From assembly GCA_024345305.1 (NCBI GenBank), contig BRON01000012.1, positions 186,001 to 250,000 on the forward strand: a DNA stretch of 64,000 nt, given 5' to 3'. The notes under the pieces were generated by a model. The model ran no database searches, was not told where the DNA came from, and saw nothing but the letters and a program-made list of their open reading frames with translations. The DNA is from Mrakia gelida. Lineage: Eukaryota > Basidiomycota > Tremellomycetes > Cystofilobasidiales > Mrakiaceae. Within the stretch, counting starts at the first letter, position 1; every line of letters starts with the position of its first letter. The position numbers were made by a program, and so were the translations under genes. Shown one piece after another: positions 37,465 to 47,489 of the stretch.

Positions 37465-39297
37465 GTCAAGAGTCCTTATGCATCCCTTTCCCTCGTTTTG
37501 GTCGGCTCCTCTTGGCCACTGATTCTTCGCTTGATAGTTCTCGGCTGACGCGTCGCTTCGTTCGTTCGCTCGTTGTTTCTCCTCGCTCCTTTCCTTCACT
37601 CTCGTTTGACATCTTCTCGTTAACGATCATCATGAATAGATACAGAGTGCTCTAGCCTCGACAAAGGATATTCTCCAGCTTGTCCTTGAGATGAGGCAGT
37701 CAGCAAAGGAAAGGAAAGGTCGAGGGTCGACGACGAGCTCGTCTGAACCGCATCCGTCGATGACTTTTCGAGCTCCAAGTTCTTCGAGCGACGTCGGAGA
37801 GTGTCTCCCTCATGCCTGGCAGAAGAAACATTGTCTTTCGAGCATGAGGGAGACGTCCAAGGCGAGCGTGAAGATGTCGTTCCGTCCCTCCGATGCGTTC
37901 AGCCCTCGCCTCGTCTCCTGATCTTCCCCTCCCTTCCCGCCCTGCCTCGAGTCAACTTCCGACGAGTCGAAGTATCAGCTTCACGAGCGATCAGGAGAGA
38001 TGAAATGACTCACCAAAGTCCTCCCTACCCTCTGAGACCTGTCAAAGTTCGTCTCTCCTTCATTGACCTTCCTTCAGCCCACCTCTCCTCCTTCCCTCCG
38101 TCCCTCCCGCTCTTCCTCTCTCGCCGGCCTACAGATCGAATCGAGGAGGTCAAAAAGCTGCTGAAGACGCACTCCTGGTATCCCCGAGTAAGATCGTACA
38201 TCGCTGATGAGGTCTGAGAGGTCTGGGAAGGGAAAGGCTGGATCCGGCGGGATGGGACGAGGCGGGAAGGAGAGAGGATTTTGACAAGACGAGGTGGGCT
38301 GAGAGGTGGTTGAATTCGCTGGGGGAGGAGTGTAAAGGAGATTGAGTGAGGGTGGGTGTAGAGATGATGTATGAGTTGGCGCAGAATTGAAGAGTGAAGG
38401 GCGAAGAAAGGAGGTGGGGGGAGGGAAAGAAGCTAGATGATGAGGACGAGGAGGGAAGGAGGGGACGACGAGGCGAGGCTTGGGTTGAACGCGTGTTGGA
38501 GGGCGAGGGAGGGTGTATATGCGCGTTTACGGAAGAGAGGACGTGAAGAGTAGTTGGTAGAGGGTAAGTTGAGGAGGGGAGGGGAAGAAGGGGAGGTATG
38601 GGAGGGAAGGAGGGAGGATCCGAACGAGGATGGAACGAGACGACGACGAGGGCTGATCGAGACGAGGCTTTTGGAGGGGACGGGAGGACCTGTAGAGCAC
38701 GCCGGATCCACCGACGAAGAGAGGGATGGATGGATGGGGGGAGGATGAGTGTTGGGGAGGGAAGAGAGGAGGGTAGGAGGTCTGGGTGAGCTTTTTCGAG
38801 GGTGAACTTTGGCGTCGGATCTTGGACGAGTTCTCGCTTGCAGGGTTGTATAGATGTCTTGTGCTCGAGCTGAGTATCGAACAGGGGCTCTAATCTATAC
38901 AAAATTCGTATCTCGCCTTTTACTAGACACGACTTGGTCAGGACCTCAAATTGTTCGAACATAATTTCTTTCCCATCTCTCTTCTGAGAAACGCACCTTT
39001 CCCTTTTGCTCCTGGCTCCTCTGTCTCGTTCGCCGCCTTCCTTCTTCTTTCGGTGGGTTGGGAGTGTACGAGGGAACGACCGCTGCACCCTCAAGTCTTT
39101 CGAAACTGACGAGACGAAGCGCAAAGGAGGACGCAGTGGAAGAGGAGGATCGGACGCGTTCGACTCATCGGTCGCTTACCTCCTTCTCCTTTCTCGCTGA
39201 TCTCGCTGAGTGTCTTCGAGAGGGTAGATGGACGACTTCACTCAGAATCAGAAAACGTCCTTCACAGATTTCCCTCCGCCTAAAACTCGCTACGGCG
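37465..39297. other. Poorly resolved stretch with a perfect inverted repeat
   Basis: 3' UTR of the membrane protein gene, then about 1.5 kb with no gene I can defend. 37803-37815 and 37842-37854 are perfect 13-nt inverted arms around a 26-nt spacer. A plus-strand exon-like piece ends at 38217 (IEEVKKLLKTHSWYPRVRSY then IADEV and stop) after a good CT-rich acceptor at about 38133, but no upstream exon joins it in frame. Minus-strand open frames over 38150-39124 are Ser/Pro-rich and without a domain. Confidence 0.35.
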
Positions 39298-39824
39298 ATG
39301 CGTCCGACTCCCGCTCTTGCGTCGTCTTCTGCCCTCTTTCTGGCGATCTCTTTCGTCTCGGGCGTCGAAGGTCAAGGAAAGGTGAATCGGGAGAGGAGCT
39401 TTGCGCAAAATCAAACAGCAAGATGGAAAGGACGGGAAACAATGCGCACGACGAAAGGCGACGGCAAAGTGAAACGACGTAGAGAAAAAGATAGAGGAGA
39501 TGACTAAGCAATATCCCGGCCACAGCTCAAGAGAAGGATCGTAGAGCGAGCTGTTCCGCAGACTTCGAGGACTTCCGAGAAGAGGAAGGGAGTGGAAGAG
39601 GACATGGAGAGGGGAGGAGGAGGAGCGAGGTGGGCGATGATTTCTGAGAGAACGTCGTCTGGGAGGAAAGGAAGGGGTGGCGTGGCGAAAATATCGTTGG
39701 AGGCACGTGTTGAAGAGCTGTGCGAGGTGGACCAGAGAGCAGAGTTGAAGAGGGAAGGAGGTGATAGGGACGAAGGAACGAGAGGGAGGGAGGGAAGGGA
39801 GGAGCGTCGAGGTCAGCGATGAGA
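39298..39824 (+). CDS. Possible small secreted protein
   Basis: Exon 39298-39381 encodes exactly 28 residues that look like a signal peptide (MRPTPALASSSALFLAISFV, SGVEGQGK). A GTGAAT donor follows. A CACAG acceptor near 39531 leads into a frame-compatible exon open for about 98 codons (LKRRIVERAVPQTSRTSEKR onward), ending at TGA near 39822-39824. That second part is unusually Arg/Glu/Gly-rich, as chance GA-rich sequence would be, and a minus-strand frame of 187 codons overlaps it. So this is only a candidate. It sits directly upstream of TFIIF alpha and could equally be part of that gene's leader. Confidence 0.25.
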
Positions 39825-40087
39825 GAGAGAGAGAGCAGAGCACCCCTGTGGACGAGAGTTTCGCTTACAGGTCGAGATTTCGATCAGACGATCCTCCATG
39901 TGACGAGTGAAGACTTTCACAGATGTCCCCAAAAGGGGATGAAAGCGGTTTGAAGGTGATGAGCTTCGGTTCAAGCGATTCAAAGCTCGACGTCGCTCCC
40001 TTCCCCCTCCTTCCCCTCAAACCGTCGACCTCTCAGACCTCTTCTACACTTCCTTCCTCCTTTCCTCTCCCTCTCGTCCCCCCTAGG

Positions 40088-42597
40088 ATGTCCTTCTCCG
40101 TCAAGCCTGAACCTACTACTCCAGCTGCCTTCGCCACCACTCCTGCCTCCTCCTCGTCTCGTCCTTCCGCCCCTGCTCGTCGAGGAGGGTTCCAACCTGC
40201 GAAGGTTGAGCCTGTTCAGCCCGAGTTCGACGCTCAGGGGAACCCCAACTACTCCGAGTATCGACTCGTCTCTACAGGAGATGGAGGGTGGACGTACAAC
40301 ATCATCAAGTTCAACTCCAACCCCAACAAACCCGACGGCTTCTCCCCTCTCGACCTCCCTCAACCTGCCCTCCTCAACCGCAAAGATCCTCGTCCAAGAC
40401 CTCCTCCCCCACCTCCTACCCTCGACGAACATGGGAACGTCGTCGAAGAGCTCAAGCCCGTGCTTGACATCAACGGGAAGCCGATGCTGGGACCGGACGG
40501 GAAGATCATCTTCGCGACGGGGAAGAAGGGACCTGGAGTCGATACGAGCTTGATCGCACCCGATGGAGGAGCAGTCAAGAACAAGAAGAACCTCTTCAAG
40601 AAGAAGACCAAGCAGATCTTCAAGGTCTCTCAGGATAGGATGAGGTTGAGAAGGGAGGAGAGGCATCCTTGGGTCTTGGAGGGGAATCCTGTGGCGAAGG
40701 TGGAGGAAGGAGCAGGAGCAGCTTCGACGTCGACGACTCCTGGAGAGACTTGGGTTGGAAGGATGGAGGATACAGGGGACAAGAGCTTCGTCATGTTTGT
40801 GTTCGAGGACGACAAGGACGAGTTCCAAGTCTTGGACGTCAGGAGGTGGTACAAGTTCCAGCAGAGGCCGGGCTACAACACCTTGAACATGGACGAGGCG
40901 GAGGAGATCGTGAGCTCACAACCTTCCTTTCCTTTCGTTTCCTTCTCCTCGTCGACTTCGATCTCATCAATCTCCTCTTCTTCGTTCGTTTCAGTACGCC
41001 CGAACCATGAAGGGAAAGGATCCTCGTCGATGGATCATGCACTCTCCTACGCGAACCACCTCAGCTCTCCCTTCCACCTCCAACAACGGCGCTTCCTCGT
41101 CGCGAATCAAGCCCGAGGAGAACCTTCCTTCCTACCTTCGTCGATCAGCAGCTGCGAGTGGATCTGGGTCCGGCGGCGGAGGTGGAGGAGGAGCGGGGAG
41201 GCAGCAGCAGGAGAGGATGGACTGGGAGGACGACGGAGGAGAGGAAGGTGGAGGGAGAAGGAGGAACGATGTTGTGAGTCTCGCTCGTCTAGCTTTCTTC
41301 TTCTCTTGCAATACCGAAGACCTCTCTGACCTTCCTCTTTGTTCTTGTCATGTAGGGAGAGAACGCAGATGCCGACGCCGACTTCGAGGACGAGTTCTCA
41401 GACGACGACGGACAGATCCAGTTCGACCAAGCAGACGAGGCTGAGAACAAGGAGCTCGAGGTTCGTTCGCACACCTTTTCGCACGTCTCTCTTCTCTGAG
41501 AGCCGAAGCTAAGCTAACCTTCCTTCTTCGCTCGTTCGGCGTTCAGGAACGAATCAAACGAGAGTTCCGACAAGATGGAACCGCTCCCGACTCGAACTCA
41601 GCCGACGGCTCAGACGACGAGGATCTGTTCGGAGACGAGGCTCTCAAGGGAGAAGGCAAGGCTATCAAGAAGGTCCTCAAGAAGAACACTCGAGGAGATG
41701 CCTACGCTAGCGATGACGAGGGCCACAACCCTTACGCTTCTTCCGTGAGTCCTCGCTCTCCTTTTCTCGACGCGTCGTTTCCTCAAATCGACCTCTTCGT
41801 CGCGTCCTTTCCTCCCTTCGCTGCTTCTCTCGCTTTCGTTGCTCGATCTCGATGCTGATCTCTCTTCCTCGTCCCTTTTTCTAATCTCTCAGGACGAATC
41901 CGACTCCGATACTCCTCCCTCTCCTCCTCCCGCTCCCACCCAACCCTCAACCCTCACCGCCTCAGGTCTTCACGTCCCTCCTCCTCCTCCCTCTCGAAAC
42001 AACCCCAACCCCAACTCCTCCTCCTCCTCCGCTCGCCACTCCTCCCCAGGAGCAGCCCTCCTCGCTCATCGATCCATCTCCCCGAAACGAAATCATCGTC
42101 CTCGTTCTCGCTCTGGATCTCCCTCAGCTGGATCGCCACCGCCTTCTTCTTCGTCCAACAAGAGGAAGAGCACTCCCGAGGCTTCGTCGTCTTCGGCCGG
42201 TGGAGACGGGAAGAAGGTCAGGTTGCAGGGTCCTGGAGGGGGAGGAGGAGGAAACGTCAAGCCGCCGTCGGAGAGGGAGATCGTCAACTACATCAGGAAC
42301 CATACGCCCGATATCCAGCAGCTGATCAAGCACTTCAAGAAGGTGCGTCTCGTCTCGTCTCATCCTCATGTTTGAGGCTCGCTCGAACTCTCGAGTCTAC
42401 GTCTCGAGCGAAACGAAACGCGTCCTGATCCTGACTTCTCGCTTGGACCTTTTTCGCCGATTCCGTCCCTCCCACAGTCCCTCAAGAGCACGAATCCCGA
42501 CGTCACCGCTTCGAACAAGGCTGCTTTGATCGACGTCACGAAGCGAGTCGCGACGTTCGCTGGAGGAGTGATCACCTTGAAGGCCGAGTACGCTTGA
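40088..42597 (+). CDS. TFG1: Transcription initiation factor IIF subunit alpha (RAP74/Tfg1)
   Basis: Large subunit of TFIIF, which escorts RNA polymerase II into the pre-initiation complex. Six exons (40088-40909, 40995-41273, 41356-41460, 41547-41744, 41893-42342, 42478-42597) give 657 residues, all in frame. The N-terminal dimerisation part has SEYRLVSTGDGGWTYNIIKF, RHPWVLEG and the triple-barrel strand KSFVMFVFEDDKDEFQVLDV then RRWYKFQQRPGYNTL. EEIYARTMKGKDPRRWIM crosses the first junction. An acidic middle (ADADFEDEFSDDDGQIQFDQ) and a Ser/Pro region follow. The C-terminal winged helix closes it (SEREIVNYIRNHTPDIQQLI, HFKKSLK, KRVATFAGGVITLKAEYA). Start chosen at MSFSVKPEPTTP; in-frame ATGs upstream (39923, 39959) would add a low-complexity lead. 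Confidence 0.92.
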
Positions 42598-42871
42598 GAG
42601 GGGCTCGCCGGACGCGACGAGTCGAAGCGTATCGTTTGGACACTGGAGAGAGGTCAAGACGCGACGAGTTGAGGCGTTTCGTTTGGACACTGCACGACGT
42701 ATGTTTTTGGCTCTTCTTCGCTTTGTCGATTAGATGAACGAGATATTTAGACCCGCGTAGTCGAGGAAAGAGGACGGCAAAGAGAGAGGACGAACGACAC
42801 GCGAAAGACGGCAGAACCGAGTGCATAACAAGATCGTAAACTCGACACCCTAAACAATCCATACCTAGAAC

Positions 42872-45006
42872 CTAGAACCGAACCTTCAAGTTGCCGTTCG
42901 TCGTCGTCCCCTTGATGCTCCCCGGCGCGAGTTCCCTCTGCGTCGAATCAATCACCTCCCCACTGACCCTCCCTCCCTTCGCCGAGTGGTTGTGCAACTT
43001 CCTTCCACCCTTCTCCTCCGCGACCAACTCGATCTTCTGGTAGTTGCTCGTCGTGAAGTCGAAGGTTCCGAGGAACCAAGGCGCGTCGACGAAGAGGTTG
43101 TCGTTGCTCGTGGTGATGACGGCGTCGACGGCAGCGTAGGGTTTGGTTCCGAGGGGAAGGAAGTTGACGGAGACTGCTCCGCTGGTGGAGGAGATGTCGA
43201 TGGTGATGGGGGCTCGGGTTTGCTGAGCGGCGAGGGAGACGGATGCGCTGATGGGGGAGTTAGTGGTGTCTACGAGGAAGAGAGATGGTCAGCGGACTAA
43301 AGATCTAGCGGAGGAGCTCGAGGGAAGAGATAAAGGCGGATAAGAAATGGACGAGAACGAAGCGGGAAGAAGGACGAACGAAGTTTGAGCTTCTCCTCGA
43401 TCCCGAAGAAGACTCCCTCGACTTTTCCGTTGGTCGTCGAGATCTGAATGGTCTTGGCTTCCCAGGACCCTTGGGTGGCATCTGAGATGAAGGAGGAGGG
43501 TGGGAAGAAGATGGAGGTCAGCGAGGGAACAAAGAAGGCGGGAGGGACGAACGACCTCCGACGACGCGTCGACTGACGATCAAAACAGAGAGAAGGAGGG
43601 GAGCTTACCGTTGGTAGTGCTGATCTCGATGGAGTCGGCGACGACCAGAGCTGAGCTCTGACTCGAGGGACTGCTGACGTAGCCGTTGGTGGTGCGAAGG
43701 TCGATCTTGTTCGCCTTGACGTTTGACTTCAAATCGATGTGAGCGTTGGTGGAGGTGAGCTGAAGGGTAGTGGCGTTGATGAAACCGGTAGATGAGATGG
43801 GACCGTTGGTGGTCTGAAGGTTGATCTCGTGGGAGTTGAGAGACTGCGATAAATGGTCGAAGACGCGTCAGATCGAGCCTCGATTTCAACGCGACCTTTT
43901 GATAGATGCGGAGGGTTGATGCTTACGGTGACGGTGATGGGAGAGTTCCTGGTCTGGTAGAGGAAGGATTTGAAGCTCCATCCCTTGCCGAGATCTCCAA
44001 CGGTCAACGCCATCCCGTTCGTGCGACCTTCGAACGATCCGAGGCTGAGGGCGTCGGACGACTTTCCGTGAGCGCTGTACGAAGCGGGAAGGTAGATGGT
44101 GACCTCAAAGGAGATGTAGTCGATGGAGCGCCGGAACCGAGGGGGTTGAGCAGGGGTCTGAAAGGAGAGACAAAGGACAAGAGTGAAGAGACGGGTCAGC
44201 TTCAGCCATGGACGCGACGCTTTTTCAAGCGTCTGCCCATCCTCGCCTCCTTTTCGTTCTCCCTCTTCAGCCCCACGAGCCCCGAAGACTCACCAAGATG
44301 TCCACACCAACGGTTCCGTCGTCGTCCCGCACCTTCCAGATCCTCACTCTCTCGTTCAACACCTCCTCGCTAGCGTAAATCACGTTGATCCGAACTCCAA
44401 CAACCCCATCGTCGACACTGGACGTCTTTCGGACAAGGTCGACCTTTCCTGCGGCGTCGGCTCCGATGGCGTGGAAGAAGAAGTCGTTCTTGGAGGAGGT
44501 GAGAGGGATGGTGAGCTCGGTGGTTCGAGAGAAGAGAGGTTGAGAGGGCCAGTTCGGGTGGGATTCGTGGGTGTGCCGAGAGGGGAGTTCGATGGGTTTG
44601 GGTGTGAGAGGTGTGTAGCCTGAAGGAGGAGACATCTGTAGAGACAAGTGTGAGAGCATTAGTAAGCGAGAAAGACAAGAAGAACGGAAGGTGAAGAGCT
44701 CAACGTTCGACTCACCCAATCTTCTTGACCTCCTCCGTTCGATGACCCTGATCCATGGAAGAGCAAAAGTCCCAACGCTACGGAAACCAAGGCGACGACG
44801 GCGAGGAGTCCAAGCTTCCCAGATCGCCTAGCGATCAAGGGTTTCGAGGAGGATGGGGTGGAGGACGAAGGGGAGTAGGAAGGAGGAGGAGCGAGGAGGG
44901 GAGAGTGCTCGTCTTCGTTTTGGGCTTCCGAGTCAACCTCTCGTCTGACGGGGGTCGAGGTTTGGGGAGCCTTCGTCTTGTTGGCGGGCTCTGTGATGAT
45001 AGTCAT
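42872..45006 (-). CDS. DUF4097-like (adhesin-type beta-repeat) single-pass membrane protein
   Basis: ATG at 45006 (MTIITEPANKTKAPQTSTPV). A cytosolic-looking N-terminus with an acidic, Ser/Pro stretch (EDEHSPLLAPPPSYS) leads to a membrane anchor (KLGLLAVVALVSVALGLLLF), so type II topology is likely. The outer part begins SHPNWPSQPLFSRTTELTIP. It continues as short beta repeats centred on TTNG/TTNS: INLQTTNGPIS, IDLRTTNGYVS, IEISTTNG, IQISTTNGKVEG, DTTNSPISASV, then ITTSNDNLFV and TTTNGNLKVRF at the end (TAG 42874-42872). This repeat style is that of the DUF4097 family, expected to form a right-handed beta structure. Function in fungi is unknown; a cell-surface or vacuolar role is only a guess. 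Several introns cut between repeats. Confidence 0.75.
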
Positions 45007-46039
45007 GTTGAGAGTCGTGGTTGGGGGGCCAAGGCGAAGGGAGCGAAACGAGAAGGAAGCGAGTCAAAAGGAGGAAGCGAGCTCGAGCTCGCACCCCACG
45101 CGAGACCTCGCAGGCGAAGTGATTGTCGCTCTCCTCCGATGACGAAGTTTTTCTTAGAATCGTTCACTCGAGAAGATCTGATGTGTCCTGCATGTCGTTC
45201 ACATGCGGCTTTTTCGAAGGATGTCTTCCTTTTCAACTTCGATGGTCGAGAAAGGACGCGTCGCGGCGGCTCTGTGCGCGCGTCGTCGGCGACTCTCCCT
45301 CCTAGTAACTACACCGATTCTACCCCCGGATCTACCAGACGAACGCAAATGAGTTTTCCGGAGCACATCTAACTCTCGTTCAGCTCTGTAGAAGAGAAAC
45401 GGCGCCTGCGAGAGAGCAACGGGAGCGGCAAGACCAAGACGACGCGTTTTGGCCCCAGCATCAACGGTTTCTGTTCGAAGCGAAGCCACAGCTGCTGCAT
45501 CACAGGCCAAACAAATTGGCTATATCTTCGGGAGCTCTCTTTGCGAGAATAAAAGAGCGTGCTCCGGCGAAAGAAAGGCGTCAGCTGCTGATCAAGCTCA
45601 CGTTACGTCCTCCTCTCCCTCTGCTCTTCCTTTCGACCTCCAACCACCACTCTCGTTGACGAGAACTCCAATCAGCTGAGCTCTGGCGCCCAAAAGCTTC
45701 AGGACTCGCATCTGCCTGCCTAGCCAGACGAGGTCCTGCTCTCTCCCTCCTTTCCTCCTTGCTCTCGCGACGAGGGGATCGGTCGAGGACCGCTGCTACT
45801 TCTCTTCGACATTTTCTTCGTCTCTGCCTCGTCTCTGCCATTCTTCACTCCCTCACCGTGCCTCACCTCGACATCAGAGAACTGGTAACTTCGGTAACAT
45901 CTCTTCGGCCACGGCCATACCGTTTTATCGGAATACGAGGAGAGACGGATCGAGACGCCAGCGAATCGACTTCAGCCCTCCAAACCTCAACCTTTCTTCC
46001 CTCCAACTCTGACCCTCTCACCTCGTCTCCTTCATCAAA
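45007..46039. promoter_or_regulatory. Divergent upstream region, DUF4097-like / MAPEG genes
   Basis: About 1 kb separating two divergent genes. No supported gene. Palindrome GACGCGTC at about 45256 and CGACGCGTTT near 45439. From 45660 on the plus strand is CT-rich up to the MAPEG start, consistent with its leader. A short plus-strand open frame at 44755-45372 overlaps the other gene's first exon and has no domain. Confidence 0.4.
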
Positions 46040-47172
46040 ATGGCTGTCACCGCAATCCCCGTCTCCATCGTGTGAGTCTTCGCTGTCGTTTGAAAGTGGC
46101 CGATGGCAGGAGGAAGCAGGGCGAGCTCGAAAAGAAGGAAACGAATGAAGCTCACCTTTTCCCTCCCTCCGATGTTGTCCTCTTGCCCAGCTCCTTGCTC
46201 CCCGCCAACTACGGTTGGGTCGCCCTTGCCGGAGCGTCTACCTGTGAGTACACGCCGACCATCCGATCTTTTTCTTGCCTTCTACCTGTTCTCGTTGGGC
46301 AGATTCTCAGCTCGCTCTCTCGCTGACTCCTTTTCATCACTCCTCGACTTCTTTGCGCTCTCGATATCGATAGTTTTCTTGCATATCTACCAGGTGCTGC
46401 AGGTCTCGAAGCACCGAAAGGCTGCTAAGGTCGCTTACCCTCAGTGTGAGTACCATCACGATCCGATCTGCTGTCCTTGCTCTCTGAGAGAGAGGTCCTC
46501 GAGATGCAAAGAACGAAAGCTCACTCGCTCGTTCTTCTTCGGTCTTCTCCTTCCTCCTGCTCAGTCTACGCTGAGAAGAGCGAGATGGAGAACAACACAG
46601 AGGCTAAGCTGTTGAACTGTGCTCAGCGAGCCCACGGAAGTGAGTAGATTTGCGAAATTTCACCTTGCCTCCTTCGCTTCGATCTACCTTCGCGTCCAGC
46701 TCACGACGCCTCTTCTCCCCCCTCCCTCTTTCCTCAGACACCCTCGAGGTCCTCCCCCACATGCTTTTCGGAGCTCTTTTCGCCGGCCTCGTTCACCCCA
46801 TTGCCGCCGCTTCCCTCCTCGCCACCTGGGTCGTCGGACGAGTCCTCTTGTGAGTCTGCCCAACTTCGAAGGAGGGCCTGAGGGACGACGCGCGCGTTCT
46901 CGTCACTGACACCTCTCTCTCCCCCGTTCTTCGCTTTTCTTCCTCTTTCTAGCACCTACGGATACGTCACTGGAAACCCTTCCGCTCGATACTCCTACGG
47001 AGGTCACCTCGTAAGTTCCGAAGCGCTTCCCCGTCCGTCGAGTCGAGCCCAGCCTTCGCTCACGCCTCTGCCTTTCTTTGCTCTTCCTCTCCAGCACATC
47101 ATCGGTTTCCTCGGAACCTTCGGTTTGCTCACCTACACCGCTGGACAGATGGCTTACGCTTCCCTCCTCTAA
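46040..47172 (+). CDS. Microsomal glutathione S-transferase (MAPEG family, MGST3-like)
   Basis: Membrane-bound GST/peroxidase of the MAPEG family. Seven exons (46040-46071, 46191-46243, 46374-46445, 46565-46639, 46738-46849, 46953-47010, 47095-47172) give 159 residues; every junction keeps frame. The N-terminus MAVTAIPVSIVSLLPANYGW leads to helix 1 (VALAGASTFFLHIYQVLQVS), with K-H-R-K after it. The family motif is present: the E-x2-x-x-x-x-x-x-F/L-N-x-x-Q-R pattern seen as MENNTEAKLLNCAQRAHGNT. Then LEVLPHMLFGALFAGLVHPI, TYGYVTGNPSARYSYGGHL and GFLGTFGLLTYTAGQM. Four helices and the Asn/Gln/Arg of the glutathione-binding loop are visible. Likely ER or outer mitochondrial membrane. Confidence 0.92.
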
Positions 47173-47489
47173 ATCAGCGAACGGCTTTCGTCTTTCGCAT
47201 CTTTCGTCGTCCTCTCTCCTCGCAACTCGCACTATCATTATTCGCATGAACTCGCTCTTACACGGCTGAACTATCCAATAGAAAGCCTGCTGGCCGTACC
47301 TGCAAAGTAAGATCAGCTTTAGGACACGAGCGAAAACCAGTCTCGTCCTCGACGCGTCCTCTCTCTTTCTCCGTTCTCGCCCTCCCTCCCATCCTGACCC
47401 TCTCTCTCTCGCCCATCACGCACGCAAGTCCAAAGAAAATGCAAATGCAAGAAAAGATTGATCTCGACATCCCTCCCCCTGCGTCCTAC

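Noticed and set aside
38150..39124. 324-codon minus-strand open frame
   Set aside because: Ser/Pro/Leu-rich throughout, no domain, several CT-rich tracts; looks like noncoding pyrimidine-rich DNA.
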